Origin: Terrabacter sp040702505
GTDB taxonomy: Bacteria; Actinomycetota; Actinomycetes; Actinomycetales; Dermatophilaceae
NCBI RefSeq assembly: GCF_040702505.1
Contig: NZ_JBFBLC010000002.1
Span: 310,001 to 374,000 of the forward strand
Direction of reading: 5' to 3'
Length of the DNA: 64,000 nucleotides
Of this stretch, positions 52,272 through 60,826 are shown in pieces. The notes beneath the pieces are model-generated. The model worked only from the letters and a program-made list of their open reading frames with translations, searched no databases and was not told where the DNA came from. The translations under genes were made by a program, and so were the position numbers. Positions within the stretch are counted from its first letter, which is position 1. The number at the start of each line of letters is the position of its first letter.

Positions 52272-53278
52272 GCCTGCTTCCCGTCGCACCGTGGCCGGTG
52301 CTGCTCGTTCTCGCCGTCGCGGCCCTGGCCGCCGTCTGGTGGAACCCGCCGTCGCGGTCGGTCCCTGGGGAGTCGCGCGCGACGCACTGGCGGCTGACGG
52401 CCGCCGTGCTCCTGCTCGGAGGAGCCGCGCTGCGGCCGGGGGTCCCCGGCGACCTGGCGGACACCACGGCGGCCAACCTCAACGTCTACTTCGTCGTCGA
52501 CACGACGAGCAGCATCATCGCCGAGGACTACGGCACCGACCGGCCCCGCATCGAGGGTGTGGCCGCGGACATCTCCGCCATCGCGGCAGCCCTCCCGGGA
52601 GCGCGCTACAGCATCGTCACCTTCGACCAGGACACGCGTGTGCGCCTGCCGCTCACGACCGACACCACGGCCCTCGACGCCGCCGTCGAGACGTTGCAGC
52701 CGGAGTCGTACGAGGTGTCGCACGGCTCGTCGGTCACCGAGGCGAACGACCGGCTCCGGACGCTCCTGCAGCAGGCCGACGCCCGCACCCCGGAGCGCGG
52801 ACGGGTCGTCTACTACTTCGGCGACGGTGAGCAGACGGCGGCCGAGCCACCGGCCCCGTTCGCCATCGACCGCGGTCTGATCAACGGCGGGGCCGTCCTC
52901 GGCTACGGCACCAGCGCCGGCGGCCGGATGAAGGCCACCCGCTCCCGCTTCGACACGAGCGGCAGCTACATCAAGGACCCGACCACGGGCGAGGACGCCC
53001 GCTCGGTGATCAGCGAGGACACGCTGCGCTCGATCGCCGGTCAGCTCGGAGTGCCCTACCTGCACCGGCAGCCGGGCGATGACATCGGTGCCGCGGTGGA
53101 CGGCATCGACCTGCAGCAGTTCGGCACGAGCGAGCAGATCGAGCGGCAGAAGGTCCTCGCCCGCAGGGAGCTCTACTGGCCGCTGCTGCTCGGGGTGGCC
53201 GGCATCGCAGCCTGGGAGCTCGGAGCTGCCGCCACCGCCCTGCTCCAGACCCGGCGACGCACGGAGACGCGCCCATGA
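52268..53278 (+). CDS. second VWA-domain membrane protein (BatB-like)
   Basis: A 336-residue protein with an N-terminal helix (VLLVLAVAALAAVWW), a second helix near residue 40, a VWA domain and a terminal helix (ELYWPLLLGVAGIAAWELGA). Its MIDAS reads DTTSS: the first Ser of the canonical DxSxS is Thr, so metal binding may be altered but is possible. GTG overlaps the preceding stop (GTGA). It is paired with the VWA gene before it, as BatA-BatB pairs are. Confidence 0.85.
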   Translation: MSLLPVAPWPVLLVLAVAALAAVWWNPPSRSVPGESRATHWRLTAAVLLLGGAALRPGVPGDLADTTAANLNVYFVVDTTSSIIAEDYGTDRPRIEGVAADISAIAAALPGARYSIVTFDQDTRVRLPLTTDTTALDAAVETLQPESYEVSHGSSVTEANDRLRTLLQQADARTPERGRVVYYFGDGEQTAAEPPAPFAIDRGLINGGAVLGYGTSAGGRMKATRSRFDTSGSYIKDPTTGEDARSVISEDTLRSIAGQLGVPYLHRQPGDDIGAAVDGIDLQQFGTSEQIERQKVLARRELYWPLLLGVAGIAAWELGAAATALLQTRRRTETRP

Positions 53279-54123
53279 CGCTGCTCGACGACCCGCGACG
53301 CGCGACCGCGTCCCCGGAGCAGGCGTCCGCACGCCGGCGCCTGCTGCGACGAGGCGACGGCCGAGCGCGCCAGCCGCTCCCGCCGCACCTGCGACGCCGG
53401 CGGCGCCGGATGCTGCTGGCGTCGGCGCCCGTCGTGGTGCTCCTCGTCGTCGTGGCGGCGCGCCTGCTGACCCTCAACCTCGTGCACGCCCAGACCCTCG
53501 CGGCCTACCAGGCGGGCGACAAGCCACGCACCCTGCAGTGGGGCGAACGGCAGGGGTGGGTCAACCTGGTGGAGCGGTTCCGCTCGCCGTTCGCGATCGG
53601 TGACGCCCACGTGCTCTCGGGGCACTACGACCTCGCCCGTCCGTGGTTCGAGCAGGCCTTCGAGCAGGTCCCCAAGGGAGGCATCGACGACTGCAAGGTG
53701 CGGGTCAACCTCGGCCTGACCTACGAGGCGCTCGGCGACGCGGCCAAGGCGCGAGAGCGCACCGAGGAGTGGAAGCAGTTCTACGACAAGGGCATCCGCA
53801 TCACGAAGGAGCGGCCGCCGCTGTGCGAGGCGCCCGAGGGCGGCCAGACCGGTGAGCAGCTGAAACAGGCCCAGCAGCGCCTCGAGAGCAAGCGCTCCGA
53901 CGCGCCGCCGCAGGACCAGCAGCAACAGCAGGACCCAGGGCCGAAGCCGGCACCGAGCCAGCCGGCGCAGCCCACCCCCGACCCGGGGCAGACCCCCAGC
54001 CAAGAGGAGCAGGACTACCTCAAGGAGCAGCAGCGCCGGAACACCATCGAGCGCAACCAGCAGCAGGGCAACGAGGACACGATCCCGGGGGACGGTTCAC
54101 CGACCTATCCCAAGCCGTGGTGA
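53275..54123 (+). CDS. TPR-like membrane protein ending the Bat-like operon
   Basis: A 282-residue protein. A basic cytoplasmic N-terminus precedes one helix (MLLASAPVVVLLVVVAARLLTL, about residues 46-67). Outside are TPR-like helical pairs (HYDLARPWFEQAFEQVPKGG; CKVRVNLGLTYEALGDAAKARERTEEW), then a Gln/Pro-rich low-complexity tail. This resembles the tetratricopeptide BatC/BatE subunits. ATG overlaps the preceding stop by 4 bp. It is the last gene of the operon. Confidence 0.82.
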   Translation: MTLLDDPRRATASPEQASARRRLLRRGDGRARQPLPPHLRRRRRRMLLASAPVVVLLVVVAARLLTLNLVHAQTLAAYQAGDKPRTLQWGERQGWVNLVERFRSPFAIGDAHVLSGHYDLARPWFEQAFEQVPKGGIDDCKVRVNLGLTYEALGDAAKARERTEEWKQFYDKGIRITKERPPLCEAPEGGQTGEQLKQAQQRLESKRSDAPPQDQQQQQDPGPKPAPSQPAQPTPDPGQTPSQEEQDYLKEQQRRNTIERNQQQGNEDTIPGDGSPTYPKPW

Positions 54124-54181
54124 CCTGTGAGGCGATCCGAACGGCAGCTCGAGGCGCGGCGGCCAGTGGTTGGATGAGTGC

Positions 54182-54580
54182 ATGCGCACGCTGCTCAACC
54201 TCATCTGGGTGGTGCTGGCCGGGTTCTGGCTCTTCGTCTGCTACGTCGCCGCAGGGATCCTGCTCTGCCTCCCGATCATCACCATCCCCTGGGCCGTCGC
54301 GTCCTTCCGCATCGGCGTCTACGCGCTGTGGCCGTTCGGGCGCACCGTCGTCGACAAGCGCACGGCCGGCGTCGGCTCGATGCTGGGCAACGTCATCTGG
54401 CTGCTGCTGGCCGGCATCTGGCTCGCCATCGCCCACGTGGCCACCGGCATCGCCCTGTGCGTCACGATCATCGGCATCCCGTTCGGCATCGCGAACTTCA
54501 AGATGATCCCGATCTCGCTCATGCCCCTCGGCAAGGAGATCGTGCCGGTCAGCGCGACGCGACGGGCGCTCATCGGCTGA
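54182..54580 (+). CDS. YccF-domain membrane protein
   Basis: A 132-residue integral membrane protein built of two similar halves: LLNLIWVVLAGFWLFVCYVAAGILLCLPIITIPWAVASFRIG and LGNVIWLLLAGIWLAIAHVATGIALCVTIIGIPFGIANFKM. This duplicated YccF domain is found widely; function unknown. I start at ATG 54182 rather than the in-frame ATG-like codon four residues earlier. It is separate from the MoxR operon by 58 bp and convergent with the next gene. Confidence 0.85.
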   Translation: MRTLLNLIWVVLAGFWLFVCYVAAGILLCLPIITIPWAVASFRIGVYALWPFGRTVVDKRTAGVGSMLGNVIWLLLAGIWLAIAHVATGIALCVTIIGIPFGIANFKMIPISLMPLGKEIVPVSATRRALIG

Positions 54581-54615
54581 GTCCGCCTCGCCGGACGTCG
54601 AGGCACCGAGGACGT

Positions 54616-55305
54616 TCAGGATCTCTCGGCGCGCAGGGCCTGGGCGACGAGCTGGGCGCGGTGACGGACCCCCGTCTTGGCGAAGATGTGGTTGACGTGG
54701 GTCTTGACGGTCGCTGTCGAGACGAAGAGCCGCTCGGCGATCTCGCCGTTGGACAGTCCCTGCGCGATGAGGCCGACGATGTCCCTCTCGCGTGGGGTCA
54801 GGCCCTGGAGGATCGCAGCGGATCCGGGGCTGGTCAGCGTGGCCCCGGACTCCTGCGGCACCCCGGCATGCGCTCCGGACCGCAGGGCGTCGAGCAGGCG
54901 CAGCTGGACCTCGGGAGTCAGGGCCGCCTGGCCTCCGGCGGCGGCCAGCACGGCAGCCTCGATCTCGGCCGCGCCGGCGTCCTTGGTGAGGAAGCCGCGG
55001 GCGCCGGCCCGGAGGGCCGCGAGGAGGCGTTCGTCGTCGGAGTAGGTGGTCAGCACCACGACCGGCACGTGCGGATGGCGCTCGGTGAGGGCGCGCGTGG
55101 CTTCGATCCCGTCCAGGCGCGGCATGTTGAGGTCCATGAGCACGACGTCCGGGTCGAGCTCGTCGACGAGCTCGAGGGCGGTGATGCCGTCCGCGGCGGC
55201 GCCGACGACCTCGAGCGTCCCGAGCAGGCCGAGGAGGGTGGTCAGTCCCTCTCGGACGATCCGCTGGTCGTCGACCACGAGGACGCGGACGCGCAGTTCG
55301 GTCAC
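54616..55305 (-). CDS. LuxR-family response regulator
   Basis: A 229-residue NarL/FixJ-type regulator: VRVLVVDDQRIVREGL (acidic pocket), DPDVVLMDLNMPRLDG (phospho-Asp near residue 56), VVVLTTYSDDERLL, FLTKDAG (Lys). The C-terminal helix-turn-helix is LTPRERDIVGLIAQGLSNGE with STATVKTHVNHIFAKTGV. GTG start overlaps the stop of the cognate kinase by 4 bp. Targets are not evident; the nearby CPBP and transport genes are candidates by position only. Confidence 0.92.
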   Translation of the reverse strand: MTELRVRVLVVDDQRIVREGLTTLLGLLGTLEVVGAAADGITALELVDELDPDVVLMDLNMPRLDGIEATRALTERHPHVPVVVLTTYSDDERLLAALRAGARGFLTKDAGAAEIEAAVLAAAGGQAALTPEVQLRLLDALRSGAHAGVPQESGATLTSPGSAAILQGLTPRERDIVGLIAQGLSNGEIAERLFVSTATVKTHVNHIFAKTGVRHRAQLVAQALRAERS

Positions 55306-56531
55306 GGGGCTGTCCCATCGAGGTAAGGGAGGGTGAGACGCAGGGCGAAGCCGCCCACCGTCGGGTGCGCCTCGAGGCCACCTCCCGCGAGCTCGGCCCG
55401 CTCGCGCAGGCCGGTCAGTCCGTAGCCGCTGCCGGGCAGGGCCGGCCGGCCCGTCACGTCGGAGGTCTCGGACGTCGCGGATGCGGCAGACGGAGTGGTG
55501 GGCCGGCGGTCGGTCATGGTCAGCTCGACCTCCTGCTCACTCCAGTCGAGGCGGACGGTGCACGAAGCTCCCCGTCCGGCGTGCTTCGCGGTGTTGGTCA
55601 GCCCCTCCTGGACGGTGCGGTAGAGGGTCAGCGCCGCCTCCGGCGCGAGCGGTCGCGGTGTCCCGGTCGTCGTGAGCTCGACGTCGAGGCCGTGGCTGCG
55701 CGAGGCGTCGCGGGCGAGCTCGGCGATGCGCCGGGAGTCGGGGGCGTCCTGTCCGCGCAGGGCCTGGATCGCCTGTCGGGTCTCGTCGAGTCCGGCGCGG
55801 GCCAGGTGGTGGGCGCGGTCGATCTGGTCGCGTACGCGTTCGTCGGCGCCGGTGCGCTCGGCGAGCATCGACGCGGCCTCGAGCGACATCACCTGACCGG
55901 AGAGCGAGTGGGCGAGGATGTCGTGGATCTCCCGGGCCAGCCGAGCTCGCTCGGCGAGCGCGGCCGCCTCGGCCTGCGCCGCCCGGGACTGCTCGAGGGC
56001 CTCGACGAGCGCTGCCGAACGAGCGTGCGCCTGGCGGGCGCTGCGCATCGCGGCGGCGACGGACCCGGCGAAGGCGACGCCCAGCAGGTCGGCGGCGAGG
56101 GAGGAGGCTGTGTGGTTGCCGCCTCGGGCGATGACCGCAGCCGCCATGGCGAGGACCAGGACGCCGAGCACGGCCACGGCCGGCCGGGTCGGCAGCCGCA
56201 GCCCGATCGCGGCCGCCGCGAAGTAGGCGAAGAGGAACCCGGCCGACTCGGCGGCCAGGGCGTTCAGGCCCGCGCCACCGAGGCCGATGAGGAGCAGCAG
56301 GCCGGCCTCGACCCGCACGTCCGTCGGGGTGGCGAGCAGCTCGACCACCCACAGCGCGGCTGCCACGACGAGGAGCGCGGCCGCAGAGCCGTGCAGGTCG
56401 TGCAGGCTCGCGGCCACGGTCGCGAACGCGACGACGAGACCCAGCGCCCGGACGCCGCGACGCCAGCGCCGGTCCCCGCTCGCGGTGGCGAGGGGGAACG
56501 CGGCGTCGTCCCGGCGCGTCGTCGTGCTCAT
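55302..56531 (-). CDS. sensor histidine kinase (HisKA_3 type)
   Basis: A 409-residue kinase with an N-terminal block of six helices (residues 25-160) lacking an extracellular domain, then a coiled helix and the HisKA_3 box LAREIHDILAHSLSGQVMSLEAA with the phospho-His near residue 207. The ATPase part has EGLTNTAKHAGRGA (N box) and a C-terminal GYGLTGLRERAELAGG (G2 region). The usual D-x-G-x-G box is degraded (MTDRRPTTPSA), leaving a disordered loop. The gene precedes its regulator with a 4-bp overlap. Confidence 0.88.
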   Translation of the reverse strand: MSTTTRRDDAAFPLATASGDRRWRRGVRALGLVVAFATVAASLHDLHGSAAALLVVAAALWVVELLATPTDVRVEAGLLLLIGLGGAGLNALAAESAGFLFAYFAAAAIGLRLPTRPAVAVLGVLVLAMAAAVIARGGNHTASSLAADLLGVAFAGSVAAAMRSARQAHARSAALVEALEQSRAAQAEAAALAERARLAREIHDILAHSLSGQVMSLEAASMLAERTGADERVRDQIDRAHHLARAGLDETRQAIQALRGQDAPDSRRIAELARDASRSHGLDVELTTTGTPRPLAPEAALTLYRTVQEGLTNTAKHAGRGASCTVRLDWSEQEVELTMTDRRPTTPSAASATSETSDVTGRPALPGSGYGLTGLRERAELAGGGLEAHPTVGGFALRLTLPYLDGTAP

Positions 56532-56538
56532 GCTGAGG

Positions 56539-57261
56539 TCACCCTACGGCCGGCTCGCGCCGGCGGACGCCCTCGACGGCGACACGTCGGTCCCGCGCGA
56601 GCAGCACGATGCCGAGTGCGAGAAGGATGACGTCTTCGGCGACGAGCACCGGGATCTTCGGCAGGGCCCCGACGGCTGCCGCGAGGTCGGTCACGGCGTG
56701 CAGCACCATGAGGGGCACGATGCTCCCGAGCCGGTTGCGCACGGCCCCGTAGGCGATGCCGAAGCAGAACGCGCCCCAGGCCTGCGCCACCACGAGGGCG
56801 ACGCTCTCGCGGAACAGCACGTTGGCCAGGTGCGACGCCCCGAACAGCGCGGCGGTGACGACGACGCCCCGGACCGGGCCGAGCGGCGCCAGCACGCGCT
56901 GCGCCATCCCGCGCCAGAGCAGCTCCTCGGTGAAGCCCGTCAGGGCATAGCCGGTGACGAGGACGACCAGGCCGTCGGCCGGCATGCGCACACCCCCCAC
57001 GAGCGGGCTGAGGGCCACTGCCGACAGGACCGCCAGGACCGGGAGATGGCTGCGCAGATCGGGCCGGGTCACGCCGACCTGCTTCCAGCTCCACCACCTG
57101 GCCCGGGCGACCAGGACCGCTGCGAAGAGCACCAGGGTGACGAGCAGGGCTCGAATCGTCCCGCCGACGTCGGGCAGCAGGACGAGGGTGACGAGGCCAC
57201 CGGCTGCGATGAGGGCCACGACGGCCGCCCAGAGGGCCAGGGCCCGTCGCAGGGGCGTCAT
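56539..57261 (-). CDS. CPBP-family intramembrane glutamic endopeptidase
   Basis: A 240-residue membrane protein with about seven helices. The active-site motifs of the CPBP (ABI, Rce1-like) family are present: TGFTEELLWRGMAQRV (EExxxR, near residue 118), SHLANVLF (His near 152) and LHAVTDLAAA (His near 191). Substrate unknown. The ATG overlaps the stop of the preceding membrane gene by 4 bp. It lies 7 bp from the kinase gene on the same strand, so one leftward transcript of four genes is likely. Confidence 0.9.
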   Translation of the reverse strand: MTPLRRALALWAAVVALIAAGGLVTLVLLPDVGGTIRALLVTLVLFAAVLVARARWWSWKQVGVTRPDLRSHLPVLAVLSAVALSPLVGGVRMPADGLVVLVTGYALTGFTEELLWRGMAQRVLAPLGPVRGVVVTAALFGASHLANVLFRESVALVVAQAWGAFCFGIAYGAVRNRLGSIVPLMVLHAVTDLAAAVGALPKIPVLVAEDVILLALGIVLLARDRRVAVEGVRRREPAVG

Positions 57262-57782
57262 GCCGTCACCGCCACGGCCGAGTGCCGCCTGCTGCGTCGG
57301 GCCCGGGCCACGCGCACCCACGTGACGGATACACGGGCGACCACCATGGCGAGAGCCATGACGATGAAGGCTGCCGTCCACGCGTCCGCGCCGGTGATGC
57401 GGTTCTCGAGCGAGAAGCGCCGGATCCAGCCGGTGAACCAGTGGTCCGCGCCGTAGGCGAAGAGCACCCGACCGACGATGACGACCACCCACAGGAGGGC
57501 GTATGCCGTGCCGGCCGTCATCACGAGCGATCCCGAGCGCTCGTGCACGGTGACGAGCAGGCCGGCCACGACGCCGAGCATGACGCCGGCCACGAGGCCG
57601 ACGGCCACGAGACGGCCGTCGTTGCCCAGGGTGGGCACGTCTCGCAGGAACACGGCCGCTGCGACCGCCACAAGCACGAGCGGCTGCAGCAGACGGCGTC
57701 GGGTCACCTCACGCGTACCGACGTTGCTGGCGAGGATGAAGACGAGAAGCCCGATGTTGAGGGCGTACTGGGCGAGCGACAT
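57258..57782 (-). CDS. integral membrane protein of unknown function
   Basis: A 174-residue protein with five predicted helices (YALNIGLLVFILASNVG; LLQPLVLVAVAAAVFL; LVAVGLVAGVMLGVVAGLLVTV; AYALLWVVVIVGRVLFAYG; AWTAAFIVMALAMVVARV) and a basic tail. The layout resembles DUF1453/CcdC-type proteins, without certainty. It is the first gene of the leftward set with the CPBP protease and two-component system. ATG 57782 follows GAGAGGTAGGT. Confidence 0.72.
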   Translation of the reverse strand: MSLAQYALNIGLLVFILASNVGTREVTRRRLLQPLVLVAVAAAVFLRDVPTLGNDGRLVAVGLVAGVMLGVVAGLLVTVHERSGSLVMTAGTAYALLWVVVIVGRVLFAYGADHWFTGWIRRFSLENRITGADAWTAAFIVMALAMVVARVSVTWVRVARARRSRRHSAVAVTA

Positions 57783-57881
57783 ACCTACCTCTCCGCGCCG
57801 CCGACGTGGCGTGCGCTCTGAAGCAGGACGGTAGGGAGCCGGGGAGCACGCTCGCGTCGGCCGACGGGTGGACGTCGCGAT

Positions 57882-57899
57882 CTCCACCCACGGGTGGAG
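57882..57899. promoter_or_regulatory. 8-bp inverted repeat in a divergent promoter region
   Basis: CTCCACCC (57882-57889) and GGGTGGAG (57892-57899) are separated by 2 nt. The dyad lies midway between the leftward membrane/CPBP operon and the rightward permease gene, a typical place for an operator. Confidence 0.5.
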
Positions 57900-57982
57900 C
57901 AACCACCGGGTCGGGCAGGGAGGGAGCACCGGTGGGCGGTTTGGTTCGATTCGCCCGGATGCGGGTAGGTGGCTCGCTGGCA

Positions 57983-58002
57983 TCGTTGCACGGGCGCAAC
58001 GA
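57983..58002 (+). promoter_or_regulatory. 7-bp inverted repeat in the permease leader
   Basis: TCGTTGC (57983-57989) and GCAACGA (57996-58002) around a 6-nt spacer, 11 nt before the GGAGAGG ribosome site of the permease gene. It could fold in the mRNA or bind a regulator. Confidence 0.4.
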
Positions 58003-58027
58003 CCTGACCCACGAGGAGAGGCACCCG

Positions 58028-59683
58028 ATGGCAACGGTCGAGACCAGACAACAGCAGGAGACCCCGGTCCTCAAGAGGCACGTCGGGGTCGTGGGCCTCC
58101 TCTTCGCCAGCGTGGGCTCCATCATCGGCTCGGGCTGGCTCTTCGGCGCTCTCAACGCGTCGCAGGAGGCCGGGCCCGCCGCGATCATCTCGTGGGTCTT
58201 CGGAGCGATCCTCATCCTGCTCATCGCCCTGTGCTACGCAGAGCTGGGGACGATGTTCCCGCTGTCGGGAGGCGTCGTGCGCTTCCCGCACATGGCGTTC
58301 GGCAACTTCGCGAGCTTCACGAGCGGCTGGATCACCTACGTCGCAGTCGGCACGACGGCACCGATCGAGGTCGAGGCGGCACTGCAGTACGGCACGCAGT
58401 ACGCCGACTTCACGACCAAGCACATGATCGGCGGCGAGCCGGTCTACACGCTGACGCCACTCGGCTACGCGGCTGCGGTGGTGCTCATGGCCATCTTCGT
58501 GGTCATCAACTACTACGGCGTCCGCTGGTTCGCGCGCATCAACAACGCGCTCGTGTCCTGGAAGCTGTTCATCATCCTGCTCGTCATCATCGCGTTCTTC
58601 TTCGCCGCGTTCCACGGCGAGAACTTCACGAGCCACGGGTTCACCCCCTCGGGCTGGCACGGGGTCTTCACCGCGATCGCCACGAGCGGAATCGTCTTCT
58701 CCTACCTCGGATTCCGGCAGGGGATCGAGCTGGCCGGTGAGACCGACAACCCGAAGCGCAACGTGCCGCTCGCGGTGATCGGCTCGGTGCTCATCACGGC
58801 CGTCATCTACGTCCTGCTGCAGGTCGCCTTCATCGGTGCGCTGGAGCCGTCGACCCTCTCGTCCTCCGGTGGCTGGGCCACGCTGGCGTTCAAGAACGAC
58901 TTCGGCCCCTTGGCTGCCCTCGCGACGATCCTCGGCATGGGGTGGCTCGCGGTGCTGCTCTACATCGACGCCATCGTCTCTCCCGGCGACACCGGCCTGA
59001 TCTACACGACGGTCACCTCCCGCATCTCCTTCGCGATGGCGCGCAACGGCAACGCCCCCAAGGCGCTCGGCCGCACGAGCGAGCGCGGCGCGCCGGTGGT
59101 CGGCCTCATCCTCGCGTTCGTCATCGGGCTCATCGCGTTCCTGCCCTTCCCGAGCTGGCAGCAGCTCGTCGGCTTCATCACCTCCGCGACGGTGCTCTCC
59201 TTCGCCTCGGGCCCGCTGGTGCTCGCGGCCCTGCGCCGTCAGGTCCCCGACGCCGAGCGTCCGTTCCGGCTCCCCGGCGGGCACGTCGTGCCGTTCCTTG
59301 CCTTCTGGGGCTCGAACCTCATCGTCTACTGGTCCGGCTGGCAGACCGACTGGAAGCTCATGGTCGCCGTGCTCCTGGGGTTCGTCCTGCTCGCCATCTT
59401 CTCCGCCACCGGCGTGCTGCGTGGACAGTCCCTCGACTTCAAGGCCGGCTCCTGGGTGCTGCCGTGGCTCGGCGCCCTCACCCTGGTCTCGTGGCTCGGT
59501 GACTACGACGGTGGTCTCGGGCTGATCGGCTTCGGCACGGCGATCCCGGTGCTGTTCGTGGTGTCGCTGGCGATCTACGTCATGGCGTACCGGATGCGCC
59601 TTCCGGACGACCGGGCCCAGGCCTACATCGACGAGACGACGCACGAAGCGGCGGTCGAGGAGCACCAGCTCGAAGGCCGCTGA
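58028..59683 (+). CDS. APC-superfamily amino acid/amine permease
   Basis: A 551-residue transporter with about 12-14 helices. VGVVGLLFASVGSIIGSGWLFG (residues 20-41) contains the GSIIGSGW substrate-helix motif of the APC family, and SYLGFRQGIELAGETDNPKRNVP is the conserved helix 6 region with the ETDNPKRN loop. A C-terminal acidic tail follows. Substrate unknown (amino acid or polyamine). ATG 58028 follows GGAGAGG. Two inverted repeats precede it. Single-gene transcript. Confidence 0.88.
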   Translation: MATVETRQQQETPVLKRHVGVVGLLFASVGSIIGSGWLFGALNASQEAGPAAIISWVFGAILILLIALCYAELGTMFPLSGGVVRFPHMAFGNFASFTSGWITYVAVGTTAPIEVEAALQYGTQYADFTTKHMIGGEPVYTLTPLGYAAAVVLMAIFVVINYYGVRWFARINNALVSWKLFIILLVIIAFFFAAFHGENFTSHGFTPSGWHGVFTAIATSGIVFSYLGFRQGIELAGETDNPKRNVPLAVIGSVLITAVIYVLLQVAFIGALEPSTLSSSGGWATLAFKNDFGPLAALATILGMGWLAVLLYIDAIVSPGDTGLIYTTVTSRISFAMARNGNAPKALGRTSERGAPVVGLILAFVIGLIAFLPFPSWQQLVGFITSATVLSFASGPLVLAALRRQVPDAERPFRLPGGHVVPFLAFWGSNLIVYWSGWQTDWKLMVAVLLGFVLLAIFSATGVLRGQSLDFKAGSWVLPWLGALTLVSWLGDYDGGLGLIGFGTAIPVLFVVSLAIYVMAYRMRLPDDRAQAYIDETTHEAAVEEHQLEGR

Positions 59684-59868
59684 CCCCCCTGCGGCAGAGG
59701 CGTTTTCGTGGCTCGCAGCCCGGGATGCGCCTTTCGTCCCGTATGCCGTCCGGCGCGCCCGGCGCGGCCCCGTCGGCTTGGTCGATTTCCCCCCGGGTCG
59801 CCCCGTTCGGGGTGTAGACCCGGTGGGGTCGGCCTGGCCGAGGGCCGCGATAGAGATAGGGGTGGGAC

Positions 59869-60654
59869 ATGCCGAAAGCCAAGGGACTCCGTGTTCTGGG
59901 GACCATGGCCGCTGCCGGAGCACTCGCGCTTGCAGGGGCTCCGGCGCTCGCAGCCGGAGCCAGCGCAGCGTCTTCGCCGGCATACACGTGCACCGGCGGA
60001 TACATTCCGTCGGGAAGCTACGCCAGCATCACCGTCACCGGGATGTGCTCCGTGCCCTCGGGTACCGTCATCAACGTCACGGGGAACATCGACGTCGCCG
60101 CGGGTGCCATGCTCGACGCGCAGAGCGCACCGTCGACCATCACGGTCGGGCACGACGTCACCGCTGCCGCAGGGTCGCTCGTCGGCCTGGGCTGCCAGCC
60201 GCCTTCCTACACAGGCAACTCCGCCCACGAGTGCATGGTCGACCCGGAGGGGCACTCGACCATCACCGTCAAGGGCAACATCACGGGCACGGATGCGCTC
60301 GCCGTCCTGCTCAACGGCGTCACGGTCGGCCAGAACGTCACGCTGACCGGTGGCGGCTCCGACATCCCGTGGTCGGTCAAGAACAACACCGTCGCGGGCA
60401 ACCTCACGATGAGTGGGCAGAGGAACGCGTGGCTGGGCGTGATGTTCAACCGCGTCGGCGGCAACGTCAACCTGAGCGACATCACCGTCATGGACGAGCA
60501 CCCAGGTGCGCCGGGCGTCTACATCGTGCGCAACACCGTCGGGCGCAACCTCAACTGCACCAACCTCAAGCCGGGAGTCTCCGGCGGCTTCGTCCCCGGC
60601 AGCGTGAACGTCGTGGGCCACAAGGCGACAGGGCAGTGCGCCGCACTGGTCTGA
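59869..60654 (+). CDS. secreted beta-helix-like protein
   Basis: A 261-residue exported protein. A Sec signal (MPKAKGLRVLGTMAAAGALALAG start, cleavage near ALAAGASA) precedes a domain of short repeated strands (ITVTG, INVTGNIDVAAGA, ITVGHDVTAAAGS, ITVKGNITG, VTLTGGG, NLTMSG, VNLSDI), typical of right-handed beta-helices. Six Cys residues may form disulfides. No catalytic motif is seen. TAG/GGGGTGGGAC lies before the ATG, and a strong terminator follows. Single gene. Confidence 0.75.
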   Translation: MPKAKGLRVLGTMAAAGALALAGAPALAAGASAASSPAYTCTGGYIPSGSYASITVTGMCSVPSGTVINVTGNIDVAAGAMLDAQSAPSTITVGHDVTAAAGSLVGLGCQPPSYTGNSAHECMVDPEGHSTITVKGNITGTDALAVLLNGVTVGQNVTLTGGGSDIPWSVKNNTVAGNLTMSGQRNAWLGVMFNRVGGNVNLSDITVMDEHPGAPGVYIVRNTVGRNLNCTNLKPGVSGGFVPGSVNVVGHKATGQCAALV

Positions 60655-60664
60655 GCTGACGCCT

Positions 60665-60713
60665 CGACCGTCCGTCTGCCGCGTTGGGGTGAAAGGCGGC
60701 AGACGGACGGTCG
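60665..60713. terminator. strong terminator after the secreted-protein gene
   Basis: A perfect 18-bp stem (60665-60682 with 60696-60713, arm CGACCGTCCGTCTGCCGC) closes a 13-nt loop, 10 nt after the stop codon. It is the strongest hairpin noticed in the window. Confidence 0.88.
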
Positions 60714-60826
60714 CGCGCAAAGTGGCTGGCGCACCGGGTCGCGGGTTGGGACGATGCGTCGTGCATGCCCTGCACGACCGTCCGCCCGCGCACGCCCTCC
60801 AGCGTGCGCCCACACGTGATGAGCCC

